Part shown: piece after piece, positions 18,562 to 26,855 of the stretch | Layout: every line of letters starts with the position of its first letter | How positions within the stretch are numbered: the first letter of the stretch is position 1 | Source: Geobacillus icigianus | GTDB lineage: Bacteria > Bacillota > Bacilli > Bacillales > Anoxybacillaceae | Direction: 5' to 3' | Assembly: GCF_000750005.1 (NCBI RefSeq) | Contig: NZ_JPYA01000126.1 | Location: 1 to 64,000, forward strand | DNA length: 64,000 nucleotides | Notes under the pieces: generated by a model | The model's input: the letters and a program-made list of their open reading frames with translations, nothing else | The model's database searches: none | What the model was told of the DNA's origin: nothing | Translations under genes and position numbers: made by a program

Positions 18562-20033
18562 CGATGCTGCAAGTGCGAGAGGTGTCGCACCGATACGGGA
18601 CGACTCAAGTGCTTGACCGGGTGACGTTTTCCGTGGAGAAAGGGGAGCTGTTTGGCATCATTGGGCCGAACGGCAGCGGCAAGACGACATTGCTCAAGCT
18701 CATCAGCAAAGAGCTGCCGCTGGCAAGCGGCGAGATTGCCATCAGCGGTCGGCCGCTTTCCGAATTGTCGACAAAACAGTGGGCGCGCTTGGCCGCCGTC
18801 CTGCCGCAAACGTTGGAAACGGCGCACGGCTATACGGTGAAAGAAACGGTGGCGCTCGGCCGCTACGCCCATCAGCGCGGCTTGCTTCCAGCGTGGACGG
18901 CGGAAGATGAAGCCGCCGTTCAAGAGGCGCTCGCCGTTGTCGGCCTCGCCCACAAAATGGATGCGCCGCTGGAGCGGTTAAGCGGCGGCGAGCGGCAGCG
19001 GGCTTATTTGGCGCGGGCGCTCGCTCAAGAGCCGCAGCTGCTCTTGTTGGATGAGCCGACCAACCATATGGATTTAAGCGGGCAAGTCCGGCTTTTGGAC
19101 CGGCTTACTGCAGCGGCTCGTGCCCGCGGTTTGACGGTGGTCGCGGTCTTTCATGAGATGAACGTCGCCAGCCTGTATTGCGATCGGGTGCTCGTTTTAA
19201 AGGACGGGAAAACAGCCGCGCTCGGCGCGCCGGCGGACGTCATGACGCCAGCGCTGCTGAATGACGTGTTTGCCGCTCCGGTCGTGCGCCAAGCGCATCC
19301 AGCGGCGGCCAAGCCGATGTTTTCGTTTGTGCCGCAACATCGCGAGGAGAAAACGCCGCTCCTCGGTGGGCTGCGCCCGGTTTTTTTGGCCGATGCGGTC
19401 GTTCTTGCTTCACCAAGGCCGCTGCGCGTCTTGTCGTCCGCTTTGGTTGGCGCCGGATTTCAATGGGCGACCCATTTCGTCAACCGCCAGGTCGGGCTGG
19501 ATTACGACTGCGGCGACGCGGAAGAGGAGATGCGCCGCTATTTGAAACGGCACGGCTTTTCCCCGGAGCGGACGATCGGCATGATGACTGCCGTCGATGT
19601 CCATGACGCCGTTTGGCTTCAAGAGGAAAGGAAAGGGTGTTCGGCCGCGGTGTTAGTCACCGCCGGCGTCGGCAATGCGGTCGACGCGGCCCGAGCGTGG
19701 CGGCATCAGCCGGCCGCCGCGAAGCCGGGAACGATCAATATGATCATTGTCGTCGATGGGACGCTAACGGAAGCGGCGTTCGTGCAAGCGGTGATGACGG
19801 CGACGGAGGCGAAGGCGAAGGCGCTTGCCGAGCGGTCGGTTTGCGATCCGGAAACGCGAACGCTGGCTACCGGCACATCGACCGACTCGCTGGCGGTGGC
19901 GGCGACGCAAACAGGGCGGTCGTTTCCCTACGCTGGAACGGCGACCGAGCTTGGCCGCACGCTTGGCCGGCTTGTGTATGAAGCGACCATCGAGGCGCTC
20001 GATCGCTACGAGCGGCGGAGGGGAAAGCGATGA
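18558..20033 (+). CDS. btuD: BtuD ATPase fused to adenosylcobinamide amidohydrolase CbiZ
   Basis: 491 residues in two parts. Residues 1-255 are an ABC ATPase: Walker A GPNGSGKTTLLKL, signature LSGGERQRAYLARAL, Walker B LLLLDEPTNHMD, and an H-loop His. Residues about 285-485 are a CbiZ domain: VTAGVGNAVDAARAW, GTINMIIVVDGTLTEAA and TGTSTDSLAVAATQTGR. CbiZ cuts the aminopropanol/nucleotide loop from corrinoids to give adenosylcobyric acid, so uptake and lower-ligand remodelling sit on one polypeptide. B. subtilis YvrA has, as I recall, the same architecture. ATG 18558 overlaps the btuC stop, and the stop overlaps cbiB. Confidence 0.92.
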   Translation: MTMLQVREVSHRYGTTQVLDRVTFSVEKGELFGIIGPNGSGKTTLLKLISKELPLASGEIAISGRPLSELSTKQWARLAAVLPQTLETAHGYTVKETVALGRYAHQRGLLPAWTAEDEAAVQEALAVVGLAHKMDAPLERLSGGERQRAYLARALAQEPQLLLLDEPTNHMDLSGQVRLLDRLTAAARARGLTVVAVFHEMNVASLYCDRVLVLKDGKTAALGAPADVMTPALLNDVFAAPVVRQAHPAAAKPMFSFVPQHREEKTPLLGGLRPVFLADAVVLASPRPLRVLSSALVGAGFQWATHFVNRQVGLDYDCGDAEEEMRRYLKRHGFSPERTIGMMTAVDVHDAVWLQEERKGCSAAVLVTAGVGNAVDAARAWRHQPAAAKPGTINMIIVVDGTLTEAAFVQAVMTATEAKAKALAERSVCDPETRTLATGTSTDSLAVAATQTGRSFPYAGTATELGRTLGRLVYEATIEALDRYERRRGKR

Positions 20034-21001
20034 CCCATTTGACGGCATTGGCGTTAGCCTTGTTTTTGGATGCGCTGGTGGGCGACCCGCGCTGGCTTCC
20101 GCATCCGGTGCGAGGCATGGGAAAACTGATCGCTTCGCTCGATCGCCGCTGGAATAACGGAACAAAGAGAAAAGCGAAAGGGGTAGCGGCTTTGGTCGTC
20201 GTGTTGGCTGTTGTTTACGGGCTGTCGGCGCTCGCGGTGGCGGCAGGGTATGCGGTGTCTCTGTACGTAGGGGTGGCGGTCGAGTCGGTGCTCATTTTCA
20301 CCGCCATTGCCACGAAAAGCTTGGCTGTTGCGGCGGAAGAGGTGCGTCGGCCGCTTGAAGCGGGCGATCTTTCCAAGGCGCGCCAGGCGCTGTCGATGAT
20401 CGTCGGCCGCGACACCGAGCGGCTCGATGAAGCCGGCATCACTCGCGCCTGCATCGAGACGGTGGCGGAAAATACGAGCGACGGCATCACGGCCCCGCTC
20501 TTTTACGCCGCCATTGGCGGCGCCCCGCTCGCTTTGTTGTATCGGGCGGTAAACACGTGCGATTCCATGATCGGTTACAAAAACGAGAAGTATCGCGAAT
20601 TTGGCTGGGCGGCTGCCCGGTTCGATGATGTGTTGAACTATGTTCCGGCGCGGCTGACGGCGCTCGTGATGGTGCTTGTTTTCGGCGGGCGCCGCCTCCG
20701 TGCGGCGCTGGCGATTTTGTTTCGCGACGCCCGCCGCCATCCGAGCCCGAACAGCGGGTGGCTGGAAGCGGCGATGGCCGGTCTGCTTGGCGTGCAGCTT
20801 GGTGGAACGAATACATACGGCGGCCTTGTTTCCGTCCGGCCGACGCTCGGCGATGCGGTGGTGCCGCTTTGTCCCGCTCACATTCGCCGGGCGGTCGCGA
20901 TCATGATCGGGACCGTGCTCGTGTTCGCGTTTTTATTATGGATAGGAGGGATGATCGTTGCCATGGCCAGCGCATGGGGCGAATCCGCGCGCGCTTTATG
21001 A
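20030..21001 (+). CDS. cbiB: Adenosylcobinamide-phosphate synthase CbiB
   Basis: 323-residue membrane enzyme that attaches aminopropanol phosphate to adenosylcobyric acid. Conserved: DALVGDPRWLPHPVRGMG at the N-terminus, ACIETVAENTSDGITAPLFY, YRAVNTCDSMIGYKN and SPNSGWLEAAMAG. Start overlaps the btuD stop (ATGA). Also called cobD in some organisms. It uses the product of the CbiZ domain encoded just upstream. Confidence 0.95.
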   Translation: MTHLTALALALFLDALVGDPRWLPHPVRGMGKLIASLDRRWNNGTKRKAKGVAALVVVLAVVYGLSALAVAAGYAVSLYVGVAVESVLIFTAIATKSLAVAAEEVRRPLEAGDLSKARQALSMIVGRDTERLDEAGITRACIETVAENTSDGITAPLFYAAIGGAPLALLYRAVNTCDSMIGYKNEKYREFGWAAARFDDVLNYVPARLTALVMVLVFGGRRLRAALAILFRDARRHPSPNSGWLEAAMAGLLGVQLGGTNTYGGLVSVRPTLGDAVVPLCPAHIRRAVAIMIGTVLVFAFLLWIGGMIVAMASAWGESARAL

Positions 21002-22028
21002 GCAATGCGGACTGAAGCCCCCCGATCAGTATATCGATTTCAGCGTCAATACGAACCCGTACGCGTTGCCGCCGTCCGCCTGGCCGACCGGAGAAGATTG
21101 GGCGCGTTGGGCGAGCGAATATCCCGATCCGGAAGCCAAAGCGCTCAAAGAGAAAGTGGCTGAGCGAGAGCGCATTCGCCCTGAGCAAGTGCTTGTCACC
21201 AACGGGGCGGTGGAGGCGGTGTATTTGTTGGCAGCCATGTTTGCCGGCCGCCGCGTCGGCGTCTTGGAGCCGGCGTTTTCTGAATATCGGCGCGCCTCTC
21301 TTGCTTACGGTTGCGAAGTGACGTCATTGATGGCGGAGGAAAGCCGCGGATTTTTGCCTGATCTTGACGAAGCGGCTGCGTGGGTGGCTGAGCGTGAAGC
21401 GGTGTTTCTTTGCCATCCGAACAACCCGACGGGAACGGTGCTCTCAAAGGGGGATCTTCACGCCCTCATTGCCGCCGCCCATTGGGCTGGAACGTACATC
21501 ATCGTGGATGAGGCGTTTTACCCGTTTTGGTGCGGCGGATTTACAGCGGTGCGTTGGCTGGACCGCTACCCCCGCTTGATCGTGCTTCGCTCGCTGACGA
21601 AAATCTACCACTTGGCCGGGGCGCGCCTCGGCTATGTGGCAGCCGATGAAGCGGTCATTGCCTCGCTGCGGAAACGGCAGCCGCCATGGAGCGTAAGCCG
21701 CGTCGCCCAGCAGCTCGGGCTTCGCTTTATGGAGATGGAGTCGTTTGCCGTTTGGACGAAAGAGCGGATCGCCGCCGAGCGGGAGCGGGTGTTTCGCTCG
21801 CTGCCGCTGAATCGGTATCGCGTGTTGCCGTCGGCCGTCAACTTTTATTTGCTGCGGCCGCTGTCCGGCCGGACAATGGAGCTGTTTTGGCATCTGTTGG
21901 AGCGCGGGATCGTTCCGCGCCATACGATGAATTTTCCCGGCTTGGATGGGCGCTACTTGCGCTTCGCTGTCAAAACGCAGGTGGAAAACGATCAGCTGCT
22001 TGAAGCGTTGGCGGGGTGGGACGGTTGA
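20958..22028 (+). CDS. cobD: L-threonine-O-3-phosphate decarboxylase
   Basis: 356-residue PLP-dependent class I/II aminotransferase-fold enzyme that makes (R)-1-amino-2-propanol phosphate for CbiB. Typical start HGANPRALYEQCG then DFSVNTNPYALP; the PLP lysine is in RSLTKIYHLAGARLGY, with CHPNNPTGTVL and IIVDEAFYPF. Start is TTG 20958, overlapping cbiB by 44 bases. Called cobC in some nomenclatures. It has only substrate-level evidence by homology. Confidence 0.92.
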   Translation: MPWPAHGANPRALYEQCGLKPPDQYIDFSVNTNPYALPPSAWPTGEDWARWASEYPDPEAKALKEKVAERERIRPEQVLVTNGAVEAVYLLAAMFAGRRVGVLEPAFSEYRRASLAYGCEVTSLMAEESRGFLPDLDEAAAWVAEREAVFLCHPNNPTGTVLSKGDLHALIAAAHWAGTYIIVDEAFYPFWCGGFTAVRWLDRYPRLIVLRSLTKIYHLAGARLGYVAADEAVIASLRKRQPPWSVSRVAQQLGLRFMEMESFAVWTKERIAAERERVFRSLPLNRYRVLPSAVNFYLLRPLSGRTMELFWHLLERGIVPRHTMNFPGLDGRYLRFAVKTQVENDQLLEALAGWDG

Positions 22029-22582
22029 TCGTTTTTGTGAGCGGCGCGGTGCGGAGCGGGAAGAGCGAGATTGCGGAAGCATGCGCCATCCGGCTCGCTC
22101 CTGTCGGAAGGATTCATTATATCGCCGCTGCGCCGGCGGACGATGAAGAAATGGCTGGGCGCATCCGCCGTCATCAAGAGCGGCGGGCGGCCACCGCGGC
22201 GCGGTGGGTCGTGTGGGAAGTCCCGTTTTCATCGCGGGGGCTGACCGCTTCTTTGCGGGCGGACGATGTTGTCCTGCTAGATTGTTTGACGACTTGGTGG
22301 GCGGCAGAACTGTTTGTAGGAGATGATTGGAAAACGATGAAAACGGCTGACGAAGCCGCCCGTCGCCTGCTTGATGAGGTGCGGGCGTGGGCCGGACGGT
22401 GCCGGGCGGTGGTGGTCGTATCCAATGAGCTGTTTTCCGGCGGGGTGCCGGATGATGAGGGCACGTTTCGCTACATGAAAACGCTTGGGTGGCTTCATCA
22501 GCAGTTGGTTGCCGCTGCCGGGGCGGCCGCTGTAGTCGAATGCGGCCTTCTGCGCGTGAAAAAAGGACGGTGGCCGCAATGA
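22025..22582 (+). CDS. cobU: Adenosylcobinamide kinase / phosphate guanylyltransferase CobU
   Basis: About 185 residues. P-loop GAVRSGKSEIAEA at the N-terminus, a conserved IHYIAAAP strand, RIRRHQERR, DVVLLDCLTTWW and VVVSNELFSGGVP. It phosphorylates cobinamide and transfers GMP to give AdoCbi-GDP. TTG 22025 overlaps the cobD stop; GTG 22016 is the alternative. A second CobU-like gene lies at 23909. Confidence 0.9.
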   Translation: MIVFVSGAVRSGKSEIAEACAIRLAPVGRIHYIAAAPADDEEMAGRIRRHQERRAATAARWVVWEVPFSSRGLTASLRADDVVLLDCLTTWWAAELFVGDDWKTMKTADEAARRLLDEVRAWAGRCRAVVVVSNELFSGGVPDDEGTFRYMKTLGWLHQQLVAAAGAAAVVECGLLRVKKGRWPQ

Positions 22583-23367
22583 AGAGGGCGTGGAGCGGTT
22601 GGCGGCTGGCGCTCCAGCTGCTGACCGTCTTTCCGATCCGGCGCGCCGTCGAATGGAATGAGTGGCACGTCCGTTGGCTCGTGCGGTGCATGCCGTTGGT
22701 CGGGGGGCTGATCGGCGCATGTTCGGCTGCGCTGTATGCGCTTTATCTGTCGCTTTCCTTCGGTTCGCCGCTTTTTTGGTCGTTTCTCCTTCTTTGGCTC
22801 GGCGTTTGGCTGGCCGGAGGGCTGCACGCCGATGGGCTGATGGATGTCGGCGATGCGTTTTTTTCCTACCGCGATGTGAAGCGGCGGCAAGAAATTATGT
22901 CCGATTCGCGCGTCGGCGCATTTGCGGTGCTCGTGCTTTTCACCGTGCTGTCGTTCCGTTGGCTGTTTTTGTACGAATCGCTGCAAACCGGTGTCCCATG
23001 GGCGCTGTTGGTGGCGGTTCCTTGTTTATCGCGGGCTGGCGCCGCCTCGCTTCTTGTCGTCGCAAAGCTGGCAAAGCCGACAGGAATGGCGGCTTCGCTC
23101 CGCGAATACAGTTCATGGCGCGATGCGGTGGGCGCGCTGATGGCTGCTTTGTTCGTGCTCGCGTTATTGGCGGCGATCGGCGCTGTCCCGCTCCCAACCG
23201 GCTTGGCGTTGTTGGCGGCGACCGGATTGTTGGTGGCGGCGGCTCGGCGTTGGGCGGAAACCCAGTTTGGCGGCATTACCGGCGATGTGCTTGGCGCGTT
23301 CATTGAAGGGGGGGAAACGGTGCTGTGGGGCGTCATTTGGCTCTTACACTCATCCGGCATGGCATGA
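22579..23367 (+). CDS. cobS: Adenosylcobinamide-GDP ribazoletransferase CobS
   Basis: 262-residue membrane enzyme that joins AdoCbi-GDP to alpha-ribazole or alpha-ribazole phosphate, the last assembly step. The acidic metal site is GGLHADGLMDVGDAFF. Other family regions are LQLLTVFPI, SDSRVGAFAV and GGITGDVLGA. ATG 22579 overlaps the cobU stop; a longer frame upstream is CobU out of frame. Confidence 0.94.
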   Translation: MKRAWSGWRLALQLLTVFPIRRAVEWNEWHVRWLVRCMPLVGGLIGACSAALYALYLSLSFGSPLFWSFLLLWLGVWLAGGLHADGLMDVGDAFFSYRDVKRRQEIMSDSRVGAFAVLVLFTVLSFRWLFLYESLQTGVPWALLVAVPCLSRAGAASLLVVAKLAKPTGMAASLREYSSWRDAVGALMAALFVLALLAAIGAVPLPTGLALLAATGLLVAAARRWAETQFGGITGDVLGAFIEGGETVLWGVIWLLHSSGMA

Positions 23368-23975
23368 CGGAGGAAAACCGGCGCCGCGCTTACATCGGTT
23401 GGCTTGATGTTCCGCTGGCGGCCGAGGAGCGCGAGCGGCTTCGCCGGCTGCGCACAGAACGGTTCGCTCCGCTCGATCTGTTAGTGGGCAGCGATCTTCG
23501 CCGCTGCCGCGAGACGGCCGCTTGCTTGTTTCCGGGACGGGAGGCGGATTGGTGCGCCGCGGAATGGCGTGAGCTGTCCTTCGGGGCTTGGGAAGGGCGG
23601 ACGTTTGCGGACTTGAAAGACGACCGTGCGTATCGGCGCTGGCTGGAGTCTCCCGAAGCAGCGGCCCCGCCCGGCGGTGAATCGTATGCCGAGTTTCAGA
23701 GGCGCATCATGCAGGCGCTCGCAAAGACGCTTGCCTTGGCCGAACGATCAGGGGCTTGCCATGTCGTTGTTGTCACTCACGGCGGCCCGATCCGCCTTTT
23801 GCTGGAGCGGTATGCGCCGGATCTTCGTCCGTTTTGGGAATGGGAGGTGCCGTTTGCCGGGGGCTATACGTTGGAATCAACGCTTGAGCGTTGGAAGGAG
23901 GGGAAACGATGCATTTCGTTGTCGGCGGTGCGTTTCAAGGAAAGCGAAAATGGGTGCGGGAACGGTACGGAGTAG
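23325..23975 (+). CDS. cobC: Alpha-ribazole phosphatase (histidine phosphatase family)
   Basis: 216 residues. Catalytic LIRHGMTEEN near the N-terminus, SDLRRCRETA, ELSFGAWEG and second His in VVVTHGGPIRLLL. It dephosphorylates alpha-ribazole-5'-phosphate or adenosylcobalamin-5'-phosphate. GTG start overlaps cobS by 43 bases. The extra ~25 C-terminal residues look non-conserved. Confidence 0.88.
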   Translation: MGRHLALTLIRHGMTEENRRRAYIGWLDVPLAAEERERLRRLRTERFAPLDLLVGSDLRRCRETAACLFPGREADWCAAEWRELSFGAWEGRTFADLKDDRAYRRWLESPEAAAPPGGESYAEFQRRIMQALAKTLALAERSGACHVVVVTHGGPIRLLLERYAPDLRPFWEWEVPFAGGYTLESTLERWKEGKRCISLSAVRFKESENGCGNGTE

Positions 23976-24325
23976 GCGATGGCAGCCACATCGTATGGCA
24001 GGACGGCTATCAAGCACCATACCAAGCGCCCGATGATGTCCACGGGGCGAAAACGGTCGTCCTTGACGGGCTCGAAGCCGCCATTCGTCGCGTTTCGGAT
24101 GTGGACGAATGGGAGAAGCGCTTTGGCGACTGGCGGCGCTGGGAGGCGGCGGCACCCGGCCGCACCGTCGTTTGGATCGGCACCGATGTGACGCAAGGCA
24201 TCGTCCCTGTCGATAGGGAAGAGCGGCGTTGGCGTGATGCGGTCGGCCTCTGTTACCAACGGCTGGCCGCTATGTGCAGCCGCGTTGACCGACTTTGGTG
24301 CGGGCTGGCTGAACGATTGAAATAA
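23909..24325 (+). CDS. CobU-like protein with degenerate P-loop
   Basis: 138-residue protein that resembles a shortened CobU: P-loop position VVGGAFQGKRKWV at residues 4-16 (Arg where Ser/Thr is usual), a central VVLDGLEAAI strand, WIGTDVTQGIVPVDREER, matching the SNEVGxGIVP region of CobU, and a RDAVGLCYQRLAA tail. Overlaps cobC by 67 bases. It may complement the neighbouring CobU, which lacks that C-terminal pattern, or be a regulator; activity is unproven. Confidence 0.75.
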   Translation: MHFVVGGAFQGKRKWVRERYGVGDGSHIVWQDGYQAPYQAPDDVHGAKTVVLDGLEAAIRRVSDVDEWEKRFGDWRRWEAAAPGRTVVWIGTDVTQGIVPVDREERRWRDAVGLCYQRLAAMCSRVDRLWCGLAERLK

Positions 24326-24343
24326 GGAAAGGGGAGAGGGCGA

Positions 24344-24922
24344 ATGAGGCTGTATACACGGACAGGAGATCAAGGAAAAACGAGTCTAGTTGGCGGGCGC
24401 GTCGACAAAGACCATTTGCGCGTTGAGGCGTACGGGACGATCGATGAGGCCAATTCGGTGATCGGTTGGGCGTTGGCTTTGCTTGTGGATGATGAACGGT
24501 TTCGCGACCTTTGCGCCGAGCTGCAAATGATCCAGCATGAGCTGTTTGACTGCGGCGGCGACTTAGCCATTGTCAACGGCAAGCTGCCGTATAAAGTGAA
24601 CGATGAGATGGTCGCCCGTTTGGAGGCGCGCATTGACGCGTATGTCCAAGAAGCGCCGCCGTTGCAAAAATTCATTTTGCCGGGCGGGTCAAAGGGGGCG
24701 GCGGCGCTTCATATGGCGCGCACCGTGACGAGAAGAGCGGAGCGCTGCATCGTTTCTTTGCAAAAAGCCGAGCCGATCAACGATGTGGTTCTCAAATATA
24801 TGAACCGTCTATCCGACTATTTGTTCGCCGCCGCGCGGGTTGTGAATGCGCGGTTAGGGGTGAACGATGTCGAGTACGAACGAAGCGCCATCGTGTTTCG
24901 CGACAAGGAGGAGACACCATGA
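24344..24922 (+). CDS. pduO: PduO-type ATP:cob(I)alamin adenosyltransferase
   Basis: 192 residues. Diagnostic N-terminus MRLYTRTGDQGKTSLVGG, then VEAYGTIDEANSVIG, FILPGGSKGAAALHMARTV with RRAER and LKYMNRLSDYLFAAAR. It puts the 5'-deoxyadenosyl group on cobalt of reduced corrinoids. GGAAAGGGGAG precedes the ATG. The stop overlaps the next gene. Confidence 0.95.
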   Translation: MRLYTRTGDQGKTSLVGGRVDKDHLRVEAYGTIDEANSVIGWALALLVDDERFRDLCAELQMIQHELFDCGGDLAIVNGKLPYKVNDEMVARLEARIDAYVQEAPPLQKFILPGGSKGAAALHMARTVTRRAERCIVSLQKAEPINDVVLKYMNRLSDYLFAAARVVNARLGVNDVEYERSAIVFRDKEETP

Positions 24923-25407
24923 GCCGTCGCTTGGCATGGCTGGCCGTTTGTTTGGCGTTGTCCGCCGTCGGGTCGTTCATCAAGCTGCCAACGTTTGTCG
25001 GCAGCATCGCCTTAGACAGCGCTCCGGCTCTTGTCGCCGCAGCCATCCTCGGTCCGCGTGCCGGGGCGGCGGTGGCGGGAATCGGGCATTTGATTTCCGC
25101 GTGGCTCGGCGGTTGGCCGCTCGGACCGTTTCATTGGCTGATTGCGTTGGAAATGGCCGCGCTTGGCGCCCTGTTTGCCTTGCTCTATCAGCGGGGCTGG
25201 AAAATAGGAAGCGCTGCGGTCTTTATCATTGGCAACGCTTGTTTCGCCCCGTTGCCGCTGGCCGCTTCGTTCGGTTGGTCGTTCGTGTTGGCGGTCATTC
25301 CGCCACTGTCGATAGCGGCGCTCATCAATGTCTTGATCGCGATGGCGGTCATCCCGTCTGTCGAGCGTGTCGCGGGAAAAGCAAGGGGGAAAGTGCCGCA
25401 TGCGTGA
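24919..25407 (+). CDS. cblT: ECF transporter S component, likely alpha-ribazole (CblT)
   Basis: 162-residue protein of five or six membrane helices with the Ala-rich first helix of ECF substrate-binding subunits. ATG overlaps the pduO stop (ATGA). Immediate coupling to the kinase downstream matches the CblT-CblS pair described for Listeria and Geobacillus, where CblT imports alpha-ribazole. No energising EcfA/EcfT genes lie nearby, so it would share a common module. Substrate is inferred from neighbourhood. Confidence 0.8.
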   Translation: MSRRLAWLAVCLALSAVGSFIKLPTFVGSIALDSAPALVAAAILGPRAGAAVAGIGHLISAWLGGWPLGPFHWLIALEMAALGALFALLYQRGWKIGSAAVFIIGNACFAPLPLAASFGWSFVLAVIPPLSIAALINVLIAMAVIPSVERVAGKARGKVPHA

Positions 25408-26116
25408 TGTGCTGTTTCTACCGCTGGCGGACGGCGTGGAGTTGGCTGTTGCCGCCGATGGTTCAGCGGCGGTTGGAGACAAGCCGGGCGATGTCGTGTC
25501 TGCTCCGACTGATGTCGTCGCCTATTTCGCCGCCCGCGTCGCTTTGCTGGAGCTGTTGAGCGTCGGGGCCGAAGCGAGGGCGGTCGTGCTGCAAAATTTC
25601 ATCGCCGACGACCGTTGGGAGGCGCTTTGCCGCGGTGTTGAGCGAGCAGGCCGAGAGCTCGCTCTTTCCCTTCCGATCACCGGCAGTACGGAATCCAACT
25701 TTCCAACCGTACAGTCGGCGCTTGGCGTGACGGCGCTCGGGACGGTGGCCAGCCAGCGAAAGCGGATCGGGATGACGCCGGAGACGGCGCGGTTTGCCGT
25801 GATCGGCCGCCCGCTCGTCGGGGCTGCGGTGTTGGCCCAACCCGAATGGGTGCTGCCGCTTTCCCTTTTCGCCGAGCTGCTTGTTTCGCCCTATGTGTAT
25901 GAGCTCGTGCCGATCGGATCGAAAGGCGTTTTTTACGAATGGACAGGGCTGTTGGCCGCCAATCGCCTCCGCTTCCGCAGTTGTTCGTGTCCACTGTCGC
26001 TTTTTTCATCCGGGGGACCGGCCACCGCCGTGCTGATCAGCTATGACCCAGCCGGCGAACCGAAGCTGAAGCAGCAAGCTGGGCGGCTCTTTTTCCCGTT
26101 GTTTGCCGAACGGTAG
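25400..26116 (+). CDS. cblS: Alpha-ribazole kinase CblS (PurM/ThiL-like)
   Basis: 238 residues. The stretch LPITGSTESNFPTVQSALG followed by VTALGTV resembles AIR synthase/ThiL-type ATP-binding proteins, as reported for CblS. It would phosphorylate imported alpha-ribazole to the 5'-phosphate used by CobS, bypassing CobT; no cobT is in this cluster. ATG 25400 has AAGGGGG upstream and overlaps cblT by 8 bases. It is the last gene before a terminator. Identification rests on weak motifs plus context. Confidence 0.75.
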   Translation: MRDVLFLPLADGVELAVAADGSAAVGDKPGDVVSAPTDVVAYFAARVALLELLSVGAEARAVVLQNFIADDRWEALCRGVERAGRELALSLPITGSTESNFPTVQSALGVTALGTVASQRKRIGMTPETARFAVIGRPLVGAAVLAQPEWVLPLSLFAELLVSPYVYELVPIGSKGVFYEWTGLLAANRLRFRSCSCPLSLFSSGGPATAVLISYDPAGEPKLKQQAGRLFFPLFAER

Positions 26117-26163
26117 CCATGCCCCCATTTCTGTGCAAAAAGTGGTTTTCTTTTTCATCGTCA

Positions 26164-26195
26164 CCCGTTATCATGAAGATAATGGGATTTTTTTT
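26164..26195 (+). terminator. Terminator of the cobalamin operon
   Basis: Nine-base stem CCCGTTATC/GATAATGGG (one G-T pair), five-base loop, then eight T residues. Confidence 0.9.
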
Positions 26196-26309
26196 GGTTC
26201 GGCTGTCAAGCGGAACAAGGCGATGCCGCCGCTTTCGTACGGGAGCAGCCCGATGGTCAAAAGCAGACGAATGGCCGCGGTCCATGGGGAAGATAGGGGG
26301 AGAGAAACG

Positions 26310-26855
26310 ATGGACCCCGTCTTTGAGCAGTTGTATGAAAAATATCACGATGACTTGTTTAATTTTTTGTTTTACATGGTGCGGAATCGAGAGCAGGCCG
26401 AAGATTTAGTCCAAGAAGTCTACGTCAAAGTGCTTCGCTCATATAAGCGGTTTCAAGGGCAATGCAGCGAAAAAACGTGGCTGCTGTCCATTGCGCGCCA
26501 TGTGGCGATCGATTTTTTCCGCAAGCAAAAACGCCGCCGTCAGTGGGTGGGGGCAGCGGATTGGAGCGAGGAACAAATCAGTGCGGATGGTCCGCAGCCT
26601 GAGGAACTCGCCATTCAAAACGAGGAAATTCAGCAGCTGTACCGTTGTTTGGCCCGCTGTACGCTCGATCAGCAGCTCGTGCTAGTGCTTCGTTTTATCC
26701 AGTCGTTGTCGATCGCCGAAACGGCGGAAGCGCTCGGCTGGACGGAAAGCAAGGTGAAGACAACACAGCACCGCGCCTTGAAGGCGCTGAAGCACTATAT
26801 GGAGGAAGAGGCGGAACGGGAAGGTGGGGCATGTGAAAAAGTTTCAGTGGAGTGA
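26310..26855 (+). CDS. sigX: ECF sigma factor SigX
   Basis: 181-residue extracytoplasmic-function sigma factor. Region 2 (HDDLFNFLFYMVRNREQAED, LVQEVYVKVL, WLLSIARHVAIDFFRKQ) and region 4 (RFIQSLSIAETAEALGWTES, KVKTTQHRALKAL) are intact and close to B. subtilis SigX, which drives cell-envelope modification genes. ATG 26310 has GGGGGAGAG upstream. It overlaps rsiX. A GGAAC...CGTA pair at 26212/26236 could be an autoregulatory promoter, but the spacing is not ideal. Confidence 0.93.
   Translation: MDPVFEQLYEKYHDDLFNFLFYMVRNREQAEDLVQEVYVKVLRSYKRFQGQCSEKTWLLSIARHVAIDFFRKQKRRRQWVGAADWSEEQISADGPQPEELAIQNEEIQQLYRCLARCTLDQQLVLVLRFIQSLSIAETAEALGWTESKVKTTQHRALKALKHYMEEEAEREGGACEKVSVE

Noticed and set aside
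21444-22691. 415-aa minus-strand frame across cobD-cobU-cobS
   Set aside because: Crosses three overlapping plus-strand genes with clear catalytic motifs; composition is typical of an antisense frame.
26212-26240. SigX autoregulatory promoter
   Set aside because: GGAAC and CGTA are 19 bases apart, outside the usual ECF spacing; mentioned only as possible.
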